The notes beneath the pieces were generated by a model. The model had not been told where the DNA came from, ran no database searches, and saw only the letters and a list, made by a program, of their open reading frames with translations. The translations under genes were made by a program, and so were the position numbers. From Halostella pelagica (GTDB taxonomy: Archaea > Halobacteriota > Halobacteria > Halobacteriales > Natronoarchaeaceae), in assembly GCA_005954745.1 (NCBI GenBank), contig CP040678.1, positions 248,001 through 312,000 on the forward strand: 64,000 nucleotides of DNA, written 5' to 3'. Of this stretch, positions 8,655 to 15,884 are shown in pieces (position 1 is the stretch's first letter; the number at the start of each line of letters is the position of its first letter).

Positions 8655-9041
8655 ATGACAAAAAGTGAGCGACCTTGGACAGAGAAAACCCCGGAAGAGT
8701 ACTTTTCCGAAGGTGGTGGGCCAGCCATAACCCGTTCCGATACAGAGTATCCAACAGACATTGGGAGAGAGGCATGGCTGTTGGAACAGGTTCCGAAAAT
8801 TGGCTCAAGTAAAGCCCGAGAGTTGTTACGAAGGTATGGTGTTGTTGCGGAAATACCCTACAAGGAACAGCCAAGACGAGTTGTGGCGAGTGTGAATAAG
8901 GTGAGTTGGGATACTGTTCAGCACCTACAGGCCACATTGGAGCATTTGAACGAAGAGGGGGCGATTAACGGGACTGAACGCGATTCTGACGGAAACCCGT
9001 ACACAGTATTCGAGCCAGCCGTCTTCGTTCAGGAAGATTAG
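8655..9041 (+). CDS. Element protein with helix-hairpin-helix-like motif
   Basis: The product has 128 aa. The middle segment, LEQVPKIGSSKARELLRRYG (about residues 43-62), looks like a helix-hairpin-helix DNA-binding motif of the PxIGxxxAxxLL type. The rest resembles no family I know, and the C-terminal half could be a small winged fold. A DNA-binding role is inferred from the motif only. The codon use is AT-richer than in the chromosomal neighbours, consistent with transfer. It is transcribed away from the 7970-8551 gene. Confidence 0.6.
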   Translation: MTKSERPWTEKTPEEYFSEGGGPAITRSDTEYPTDIGREAWLLEQVPKIGSSKARELLRRYGVVAEIPYKEQPRRVVASVNKVSWDTVQHLQATLEHLNEEGAINGTERDSDGNPYTVFEPAVFVQED

Positions 9042-9175
9042 GAACGTCAAGAGTGGTGCGTGAGCGCGGTCGCCGCCAGAGCGAGTGGTGTTGACCGTCG
9101 CTTCTGACGTGCGCTCTGCGGCTCTGTGCGGCAGTGTGAGCGGCCACTAATTCTTCTCGCGCATTGTCTATAGAG

Positions 9176-9197
9176 TTATAATTCCCTACAATTATAA
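9176..9197. promoter_or_regulatory. AT-rich palindrome upstream of the SWIM-gene promoter
   Basis: TTATAAT (9176-9182) and ATTATAA (9191-9197) form a perfect 7-bp inverted repeat with an 8-base spacer. It lies just upstream of the predicted TATA box, where haloarchaeal activator or repressor sites are found. It may be an operator. Confidence 0.4.
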
Positions 9198-9210
9198 TGC
9201 CACGGCACCT

Positions 9211-9218
9211 ACTATATT
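9211..9218 (+). promoter_or_regulatory. TATA-like box of the SWIM operon
   Basis: ACTATATT stands about 90 bases before the ATG at 9309. Transcription would start near 9240, giving a leader of about 70 bases that contains the inverted repeats at 9258-9307. Such a long leader is unusual in haloarchaea. Confidence 0.45.
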
Positions 9219-9257
9219 GTACGGAGTCACTGTCTCTTCGGGGTAATCTCGCTACGA

Positions 9258-9307
9258 GAAAGCCCGGCGCTTGGGACGCCGGACAGTGGCTTTCGGGAGT
9301 GAAAGCC
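9258..9307 (+). promoter_or_regulatory. Structured mRNA leader with two exclusive hairpins
   Basis: GAAAGCC occurs at 9258-9264 and again at 9301-9307. Its complement GGCTTTC occurs once, at 9288-9294. The first copy can pair with it to form a nested stem closed over an inner CGGCG/CGCCG hairpin (9265-9269 with 9277-9281). The second copy can pair with it instead, across a 6-base loop, ending two bases before the ATG. The two pairings exclude each other and the second would hide the start region. This looks like a translational switch; the ligand or trigger is unknown. Confidence 0.5.
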
Positions 9308-9308
9308 A

Positions 9309-9797
9309 ATGCAAACTACGTCTGCCGAGAGGCATGAGAGTACCGACCTCGAACAGCGCGATGTACGCGCCCTGACGGAGTACATGACGACCCTTCCGCT
9401 CGGGGGCGACGTGTACTCCGTGACCACGCAGAGCGGGTCAGAGTACCGTGTGGACTCCCGTGAGGGACGCTGTACGTGCCCCGACCACGAGTACCGAGAA
9501 GTCCGGTGCAAGCACATCCGCCGTGTCGCCTTCGCCACTGGCGAGCGTCCGGTTCCCGCATGGGTGGACGCCGACGAGGTAGACGCCCAACTTGGGGAAC
9601 ACGTCGAAGAGACGCCGAAGGTCGCCGCGACCGACGGAGGCGTGACTCTCGGAGAGTTCGGTGCTGACGACCGCGACGACGACGACCGTCCAGACGACTG
9701 CGGATGCGCTCCCTGCATGAACGAACTGCCGTGCTGGCCGTGCTACAGGGATGGCTTCGAAGAGCCGAACCCCCACGCGACGGAGGGCGACGAATGA
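9309..9797 (+). CDS. SWIM zinc-finger protein with a second cysteine cluster
   Basis: The product has 162 aa. Residues 55-69 form a SWIM zinc finger (CxCx9CxH: Cys55, Cys57, Cys67, His69), as in GRCTCPDHEYREVRCKHI; SWIM domains bind DNA or proteins and occur in haloarchaeal elements. An acidic linker follows, then a dense Cys cluster (Cys131, 133, 136, 142, 145) that may bind a second metal. It is the first gene of a three-gene unit whose junctions overlap by four bases (ATGA). The upstream structured leader probably controls it. A regulatory role is inferred. Confidence 0.82.
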   Translation: MQTTSAERHESTDLEQRDVRALTEYMTTLPLGGDVYSVTTQSGSEYRVDSREGRCTCPDHEYREVRCKHIRRVAFATGERPVPAWVDADEVDAQLGEHVEETPKVAATDGGVTLGEFGADDRDDDDRPDDCGCAPCMNELPCWPCYRDGFEEPNPHATEGDE

Positions 9798-9931
9798 CGG
9801 ACACTCCGATGTGTCCCGGTTGCGGCAGGGAACTCGAATACGGCGCACTGTTGGATTGCGTGACCGGCCAGCGCGGATGGGCCTGTGACGAGTGCAACGT
9901 GGCCTACTCGTCGCTTGAGGTGGGACAATGA
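9794..9931 (+). CDS. 45-aa zinc-ribbon protein
   Basis: The frame starts with an ATG overlapping the SWIM-gene stop by four bases and encodes MTDTPMCPGCGRELEYGALL followed by a second pair CDEC in a WACDECNVAYSS context. Two CxxC knuckles suggest one treble-clef or ribbon zinc site. It ends in an ATGA overlap with the next gene. Function is unknown; it may be a small nucleic-acid-binding or adaptor protein of the element. Confidence 0.7.
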   Translation: MTDTPMCPGCGRELEYGALLDCVTGQRGWACDECNVAYSSLEVGQ

Positions 9932-10209
9932 CCCGACCGTCTCCGGCGGCGGCTCTGAACGGTGCTCGGACAGGTCACATTTGCGACCGGTGCAATCGAG
10001 GAATCAGAACTGGCGACAAGACGGTCGCCTATGCCACCTACTACGAGCGTGGCGGGTGGGCGCTCCGGCGAATCTGGTGTGACGAGTGCGGTGATAGGGC
10101 TATCAGCAACGGAACGGAAGGCGCTGACGAGGTAGTTGTAGAAGCAGTCTACTGGCAGGGTAGACTCGTCTCGGTGAATACTGTAGACCGGAGCCGTCCA
10201 TCGGATTGA
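9928..10209 (+). CDS. Small zinc-finger protein, third gene of the SWIM unit
   Basis: The product has 93 aa. CDRCNRGI and, about 30 residues later, WCDECGD give two CxxC pairs that can form a zinc site around a basic, aromatic-rich middle. The C-terminal part (EVVVEAVYWQGRLVSV) looks like beta strands. The ATG overlaps the previous stop by four bases. It is followed by about 185 bases without a gene. No family is recognised. Confidence 0.7.
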   Translation: MTRPSPAAALNGARTGHICDRCNRGIRTGDKTVAYATYYERGGWALRRIWCDECGDRAISNGTEGADEVVVEAVYWQGRLVSVNTVDRSRPSD

Positions 10210-10360
10210 GTAGAAGCGTGAGAGAGGCCGCTTAATACACTCTTCCGATATACCTCTATTCTTACATAATTTTGGAACGTCTGATAGCCATATCAAGCCA
10301 CCAAATACGGCCAGAAACTCCCAATACCCCTATTGAACATAACAAAGTTGTCATGAAATT

Positions 10361-10370
10361 ACTTAATTGA
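10361..10370 (+). promoter_or_regulatory. TATA-like box for the 10395 gene
   Basis: ACTTAATTGA lies 25-34 bases before the ATG at 10395, the correct spacing for a leaderless transcript. The same ACTTAATTG core is used again at 21641. Confidence 0.5.
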
Positions 10371-10394
10371 CTGACGAACCAATAGGAACATGCG

Positions 10395-10901
10395 ATGGAG
10401 CGAAATGTACGACAATCCGTCTGCAATGACTTGAGGGAGAAGTACGAGGATGTAGACCTCGAAGCGGTGTTTACGAGAGTCTACCCGGACGACCGTCAAC
10501 TGGTTCCGTTGGCACGTTGGGAAATTAAAAACAAAATCAAACAGTGGGTGCTATCTGACGAAGAAAAGTACCTAATTAGTGGGAGAATGGGTCACCTGCC
10601 ATTAGAACAGTGTGTCTATCCTGAATATCACAAAGAGATAGACGTATCACTCGACCGTTTCATAAACGACTGCCTACGATTCGGTCTTCTGAAAGAGACT
10701 GCCCGTGGTAAGTACGAGATGGTAGAAACCGACCCGGTTGTCTTGGAGTCCGAACGTGACGGTATTAGAATTGAATGTAGGTGGCAAAAGCCGTACACTC
10801 TCTACCGACACCGCATGAACACCTCGGGGAAACTCGACGTGAAGGCCAACGGCGACCCTGCGGTCGAGGGCGTCACGGCTCAAGACCCGCTCGCTTGGTG
10901 A
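10395..10901 (+). CDS. Element protein of unknown function
   Basis: The product has 168 aa. The first 120 residues contain charged helices and an FINDCLRFGLLKETARGKYEM segment that resembles the recognition part of a winged helix. No family is recognised. The last 35 residues change abruptly to higher-GC codon use, starting near base 10800. This suggests that the 3' end comes from a different source or was fused during element rearrangement. It is convergent with the DUF45 metalloprotease gene, with only four bases between their stop codons. Confidence 0.6.
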   Translation: MERNVRQSVCNDLREKYEDVDLEAVFTRVYPDDRQLVPLARWEIKNKIKQWVLSDEEKYLISGRMGHLPLEQCVYPEYHKEIDVSLDRFINDCLRFGLLKETARGKYEMVETDPVVLESERDGIRIECRWQKPYTLYRHRMNTSGKLDVKANGDPAVEGVTAQDPLAW

Positions 10902-10905
10902 TGAA

Positions 10906-11628
10906 CTACAGGTCGTCTTCGCTGAAAATCAGCCGTACACTGTTCTCTTCCAGCCACTCGGCCTTATCCTTGTAGTTGGGAACGTGTTCCTCGACTAACT
11001 GCCAGAACGCTCGCCCGTGGTGTTGTTCGGTTAGGTGAGCGAGTTCGTGAACGACGAGATAACCAACAACGTCGGGTGGAGCCATGATAAGCCGCCAGTT
11101 CAGACTGATTGTCCCGCCAGTCGAGCAACTTCCCCACCGTGTACGCTGGTTTCGGAGTTCGAGTTTTTCGTACTCGACACCCATCCGCTCGGCGTAGTGG
11201 TCGGTACGGTCGGTGAGATAGTCCCGCGCCCGGTTCCGGTAGAAGTTTTCGAGAACTTGCTTGACCGACGACTGCTTGACCGCACTCTTTCGGAGCCGAA
11301 TCGAATCTTTGTCTACCCCGTGCTTTCGGCGGGATTCTATGACGATTTCCCGGTCTTCACCGAGGAATGGGAAGCGCTCACCAGCCTCGAAAGTCCGGTC
11401 GGGGACTTGCTTGCGGTAGGTGTCGTACTTCCGTTGCTGGTCTACCACCCACGCCGCGTTCTCTTTCAGCAACCTCAATGGACGAACATCCTCGGACTCG
11501 GGAACGACAACCGTCACGCCGTGTATATCCACGTCAATTCGGGGTTCGGTAGCGTCGGCACTGTGGCGTACCTCGTACTCGATGGGGTTCCCCAACAGGT
11601 CGATTTTCCGAGGTTGTGCTTTAGCCAT
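10906..11628 (-). CDS. YgjP-like (DUF45, M48-type) metallopeptidase of the restriction operon
   Basis: The 240-aa product has the YgjP/DUF45 signature: RTRWGSCS at about residues 163-170 and then HELAHLTEQHHGRAFW, giving an HExxH zinc site (His194, Glu195, His198) with a third His at 203 or 204. Members often sit next to type I restriction genes; their role there is not established. The ATG overlaps the hsdR stop by eight bases (ATGGCTAA), the same overlap as at the other junctions of the operon. A TTG nine bases upstream is a less likely start. Confidence 0.85.
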   Translation of the reverse strand: MAKAQPRKIDLLGNPIEYEVRHSADATEPRIDVDIHGVTVVVPESEDVRPLRLLKENAAWVVDQQRKYDTYRKQVPDRTFEAGERFPFLGEDREIVIESRRKHGVDKDSIRLRKSAVKQSSVKQVLENFYRNRARDYLTDRTDHYAERMGVEYEKLELRNQRTRWGSCSTGGTISLNWRLIMAPPDVVGYLVVHELAHLTEQHHGRAFWQLVEEHVPNYKDKAEWLEENSVRLIFSEDDL

Positions 11629-14596
11629 TGTTGGCAATCAGGTAGTTCCGAATCGCGTCTACGAAATCGTCGTCGTCCTGAATCAAGTGCCCGAGGTCGT
11701 ACTGCTTGACCAGCACATCCAGCAAGATACGCTCGATTTCCGCGATAGTCTGCTGGTTCGTCTTCCACCCGTGGTAGCCACGGTCAACGCGGTCGCGGAA
11801 CTGCGAAACGATTTCTTCAGCCACTTCTTCGGCTTGTTCCTCGGACTCGATAGCCTCGGGTGTCTCTTCGGTCAGGTGGGTATAAATAGCGAACTCGGCG
11901 TCTTCCATCCCCTTCTCGTCGGCCTCGGCTTCTACGTCCAGAATCTCTTCTTCAACGGCCTTGAGCGCTTCAACAGCCTCGGGGTCGCCTATCTCGTCAC
12001 CCTGCCAGCGCTCTACTATGTCGGTCACGCGCTCGCTCAAGCGCTTGTAGCGCGGGTTCTGGTTCTCCCGAGGGTGTAGATGTTCACGGGTCGCGTGGGC
12101 AATCTGCGAGGCCTTCACGCCGGGATTATCCAGCCCTTCCACGTCTTCGAGGTATTCCTCACCGAGTTTGTACGTCGGGAAGTCCCGCTTGATTTCCCCG
12201 ATTTCGACGTTCTCGCTGATTATCTCGCGGGTCTTTTCCTGCATGTCTTCTTCGGGGTCGTCGTCGCCGGACGTGGTTCGCTTGAACGCGACGTGAACCC
12301 GGCTCAACCACTTGTAGTCGTCTTCGATACCGTCCTGAATGAGCCGTTTGTCGGGCGCGACAGCCTCATACAGCGATTGGAGCCGCCGGAAGCCCTGTTT
12401 GAACTGGCGGCGTTCGGGATGGGTGCTGACACGCTCCACCGCCTCGTAGGCGGCTTCTTGAGTGTCGTTCTTCGGAATCCCCTCGAAGATACCCATGACC
12501 GATTCCAACTGGTCTTTGAGGTCGTCGTAGAGTTCGCTCTTGTCGCGGGCGGCGTAGGCCTTCGTCTCGTCGTCGTAGTCCAGTGCCTCGTCGATGTTCT
12601 CGAAGACGCCTTGGAAGTCCACTATCTCGCCGTTCTCCTTCCCCTCGGCAGGCCGATTTGTCCGGGCGATAGCCTGCATGAGCGTGTGGTTCTTGAGGTT
12701 CCGGTCGAGATAGATGGTCTTCAGAATCGGGGCGTCGAAGCCCGTCAACAGCATGTTGTGGACGACCAGCAGTTTCGGGTTCTCGTCCTCTTTGAACGAC
12801 TTGATGATACTGTCGCGCTCGTCGGGGTCTGTGTGGAACTGCTGAATCAAGTCCGGGTCGTCGTTGGTGGTCGTGTAGAGAACTTCCACCTCTTCCTCGC
12901 CGCGACGGTCGATTAGTCGTTCGCCGTACATGGCGGCTGACCGGCGGCTCGGTGTGACGACCATCCCCTTCCAGCCGTTCGGGGAAACGTGGTCGGTATA
13001 GTGCTGGTCGATTTCCTCGACGGCCTTGTCTACACGGGGTTCGATTTCTGCGAGCGTGGTCGTGTTGACCGCCTCGCGGATGAACTCGCGCTTCTCGTCT
13101 TTGATGAGGCCTCGAAACTCTTGGTCGAACTCTTCGTCAAGCCCGGCCTCGTCAATCTTCCACTCCATTTCGTGCCGGAGCGTGAAGTAAACGGGCAGAA
13201 TCAGGCCGTCCTCGATACCTTCTTTGACCGTGTACTGGTGTAGGTACCGTTCGCCGGTTCGGTAGTCTTCACCGTCGGGTGAGAACTCACGGAAGGTGTT
13301 TCGGGCCTTCTGTGTCTCACCTTCCCTTACGGGGGTACCGGTGAAGCCGAAGTGGTAGCAGTCCGGAAGCGCGTTGTCGAGACGACTCCCGAGGTCGGCT
13401 TCCATGAATCGGTGGGCCTCGTCGCTCATGACGATTACCTCGTCGTTGCCTTGCGCGTCCGGCTCTACGTCTTGGAACTTCTGAATGGTCGTAAGAACGA
13501 GTTCGCTCTGGCCCTCTTCTATGAGTTCTTCGAGATGGTCGATAGAGTCGGCTTCCGTCCAGCGTTCGAGGGAGAGATTCGCCAACTGGTCGCGCATTTG
13601 GGAGTTCAGTTTGTCCGTGTCCACGATAATGAAGACCTGCGGGTTGTCGGCCATGTTTCGGGACAGCAGGTTCTCGGCGGCGTAGAGCATGGTGAAGGAC
13701 TTCCCTGACCCCTGTGTGTGCCAGATAAGGCCGGTCTTGTCCTCGCCCTTAGCCACCCGGTCGAGAATCGCGTTCACGGCGTAGTACTGCATGTACCGAG
13801 GGACAATTTTCGCGTCCCCGCCAGCGCGGCGCTCGAAGAAGACGAAGTTCTTCAGCAGGTCGAGAAGCGAGCCGGGATTGCATAGCGCCTTCACCGCCTT
13901 CCGCATTTCGTTGTCCTCGGCGTACTCGTCGGGGGCGTCGTTCCACGGCTCGTAGAACTCGCGGGGCGCACCGACCGCGCCGTAACGCAATTCCATCGTG
14001 TCGGCGGCGACATTGAACAGGCCGGGGGCGAACAGCCGGGGAACGTTCTCTTGGTAGGCCAGCAGGTCGCTCACGGCGTCGTGCCAGTCGTTGTCCTGTG
14101 CCCGGCTCTTGAGTTCCATCGTGACGAGCGGAATCCCGTTGACGAAGAGGTTCACGTCCGGGCGGATGGTCGTCTCCCGCGACACCGAGAACTGATTCAC
14201 GGCGTGGAAGGTGTTGTTCTCGGGGTTCTCGTAGTCTATCAGGTCTACGTAGACGGTCTTCGTCACCCCATCGGGGCGTCGGACGGAGAAGGTCTTCCCC
14301 TTGGTCAGCAGTTGGTAGAAGGCCCGATTGCCGTCTATCAGGTTCTCGCTGTCGAGGTCGCGCTTCAGGGACGAAATGAATTTCTCGACGTTTTCCTCGG
14401 TCACGTCCTTGTTCAGCGCTATGACCTGTTCAGCCAGTAAGTCCCAATAGACGATTTCGTGGCTCTGTCGGTCGTATGCGGCGTCGAGGGCGCTTGCGCC
14501 ACGGTCGCCGTCCTCTCCGTAGGTATCCCACCCGACGGTATTGAGCCACGAGAGAAGCGAGTGTTCAACGCCCTCTTCGGATGGGTGGTCAGCCAT
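11621..14596 (-). CDS. hsdR: Type I restriction enzyme, endonuclease/translocase subunit HsdR
   Basis: HsdR cleaves DNA after ATP-driven translocation, together with HsdM and HsdS. The product has 991 aa, full length. The N-terminal PD-(D/E)xK nuclease shows RPDVNLF (Asp147) and MELKS (Glu161, Lys163). The SF2 motor follows: Walker A HTQGSGKS (about 293-300), DEAH at 392-395, FGFTGTP motif III, and a second RecA domain with LLTGFDAPIL and QAIARTNR. The C-terminal 250 residues are helical and probably bind HsdM. The start overlaps the hsdS stop by eight bases. All key residues are present, so it is probably active. Confidence 0.95.
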   Translation of the reverse strand: MADHPSEEGVEHSLLSWLNTVGWDTYGEDGDRGASALDAAYDRQSHEIVYWDLLAEQVIALNKDVTEENVEKFISSLKRDLDSENLIDGNRAFYQLLTKGKTFSVRRPDGVTKTVYVDLIDYENPENNTFHAVNQFSVSRETTIRPDVNLFVNGIPLVTMELKSRAQDNDWHDAVSDLLAYQENVPRLFAPGLFNVAADTMELRYGAVGAPREFYEPWNDAPDEYAEDNEMRKAVKALCNPGSLLDLLKNFVFFERRAGGDAKIVPRYMQYYAVNAILDRVAKGEDKTGLIWHTQGSGKSFTMLYAAENLLSRNMADNPQVFIIVDTDKLNSQMRDQLANLSLERWTEADSIDHLEELIEEGQSELVLTTIQKFQDVEPDAQGNDEVIVMSDEAHRFMEADLGSRLDNALPDCYHFGFTGTPVREGETQKARNTFREFSPDGEDYRTGERYLHQYTVKEGIEDGLILPVYFTLRHEMEWKIDEAGLDEEFDQEFRGLIKDEKREFIREAVNTTTLAEIEPRVDKAVEEIDQHYTDHVSPNGWKGMVVTPSRRSAAMYGERLIDRRGEEEVEVLYTTTNDDPDLIQQFHTDPDERDSIIKSFKEDENPKLLVVHNMLLTGFDAPILKTIYLDRNLKNHTLMQAIARTNRPAEGKENGEIVDFQGVFENIDEALDYDDETKAYAARDKSELYDDLKDQLESVMGIFEGIPKNDTQEAAYEAVERVSTHPERRQFKQGFRRLQSLYEAVAPDKRLIQDGIEDDYKWLSRVHVAFKRTTSGDDDPEEDMQEKTREIISENVEIGEIKRDFPTYKLGEEYLEDVEGLDNPGVKASQIAHATREHLHPRENQNPRYKRLSERVTDIVERWQGDEIGDPEAVEALKAVEEEILDVEAEADEKGMEDAEFAIYTHLTEETPEAIESEEQAEEVAEEIVSQFRDRVDRGYHGWKTNQQTIAEIERILLDVLVKQYDLGHLIQDDDDFVDAIRNYLIANNG

Positions 14597-15884
14597 GCTG
14601 TGCGATTTCCTCCGGAACCTTGATGTTCGCGTCGGTGGTTCGGACTGTTCCAGACAGCAGGTCTTGCATGAGGCCCTGCTTTAGACGGCGGAGGCGTTCC
14701 ACTTCAGATTCAGAGTGTTCGGCCTGTTCATCGAATATAGAAAGTGCCTCCGCTATCTCTTCTTGCTCTTCTCTTGGCGGCACCGGTACCTTGAGATTCA
14801 TCAAATCGCCCTGCGAGATACTCTTGATGTTCCCCGTCGTCGTAATCCGCTTTATCGACTTGACCCCGATTTCGCTGTTGAAGTACTGTGCGTAGAACAT
14901 GGGGTTAACCTCATCGTTCAGTCGCACCTGAACCATGTTCGATTCCACAACTGCCGTTTCGTCCATTTCAGGCACATACGTACAGTCGCCAGCACCCCAA
15001 CCCGCTTGCGCGTGCCTTGCGAAGACTAAATCCCCTTCAGCCGTCGCGTACTTGTCTATATCATCCTCGTCAAGATGAACACGCTCGCTGATGGGTTCGT
15101 CCAGCGTTACCCCGCCAAATATATCACCCATTTTGATGATTGGATAAGGGCCACCATAGTCGTCGCTTTCTACGTAGATACCGTTCTGGCTTAATTCGAC
15201 TAACTCCGAGAACTCTCGAACGTCCCAATGTGCCGGGAGTTCCCCCATCCATGCGCTCTTTGTTTTGGGGCTTCCAATGCCCTCGTGTATGAGGCTTTGA
15301 GCCACTCCCTTCTTCGCAAGTTCAGTTTGCTCACGGACTTGTTCGGTTATCTGAATCGCTCTGTCGATGTTATAGAGTACCGTAGCGATTCGACGCTGTT
15401 CTTCAAGCGAGGGAAGACCGAACTCGAAGTTGCTGAAAAGGTTCCACGAGGTGCGTGGCATACGAGTACCAGCGGAGGTACGTCTCCCGTAGTCGTAGGC
15501 TGACTTTGAACTCAATCGGTACAGCAGGTACTTTGCGTTGATACCCTCTTCCGCGACGATTGGGAATATATCAGTCGAAGCAACGCCCTCGAAATCGGGC
15601 TGTGCGGATTTCTCAAGGTTGGGCCGGAGTTTTGCGAACAGAATATCTCCGGCCTCAAAACGTCGTTTTGTGCTTGATAGGCCGTCAACCGGTTCCCACT
15701 CCGGGTACGGTGTGTTGGGGTCGATATGTTCGAGTCCGACATGCCTATCCAAGTCCACTTCCTTCGGGTCAACGTTTTCCGACCGCTTTCGAGATACATC
15801 TTCAAGCCGCACCTCTCGCCACCTCTGTCCCTGTTCGTCCTCTGAATCATCCAGTCTCTCGTCCAGTCCGACTTCTTCACTCAT
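14589..15884 (-). CDS. hsdS: Type I restriction-modification specificity subunit HsdS
   Basis: The product has 431 aa with the usual two-fold plan. The first target-recognition domain spans about residues 20-160. The central conserved helix follows SLEEQRRIATVLYNIDRAIQ. The second target-recognition domain begins at GELPAHWDVREFSEL (about 220-375). The distal conserved region is PPREEQEEIAEALSIFDEQ. The two half-domains differ, so the target should be a bipartite asymmetric sequence; it cannot be read from the protein. The start overlaps the hsdM stop by eight bases (ATGAGTGA). GC content is lower than in hsdM or hsdR, as often seen in exchanged specificity domains. Confidence 0.94.
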   Translation of the reverse strand: MSEEVGLDERLDDSEDEQGQRWREVRLEDVSRKRSENVDPKEVDLDRHVGLEHIDPNTPYPEWEPVDGLSSTKRRFEAGDILFAKLRPNLEKSAQPDFEGVASTDIFPIVAEEGINAKYLLYRLSSKSAYDYGRRTSAGTRMPRTSWNLFSNFEFGLPSLEEQRRIATVLYNIDRAIQITEQVREQTELAKKGVAQSLIHEGIGSPKTKSAWMGELPAHWDVREFSELVELSQNGIYVESDDYGGPYPIIKMGDIFGGVTLDEPISERVHLDEDDIDKYATAEGDLVFARHAQAGWGAGDCTYVPEMDETAVVESNMVQVRLNDEVNPMFYAQYFNSEIGVKSIKRITTTGNIKSISQGDLMNLKVPVPPREEQEEIAEALSIFDEQAEHSESEVERLRRLKQGLMQDLLSGTVRTTDANIKVPEEIAQHG

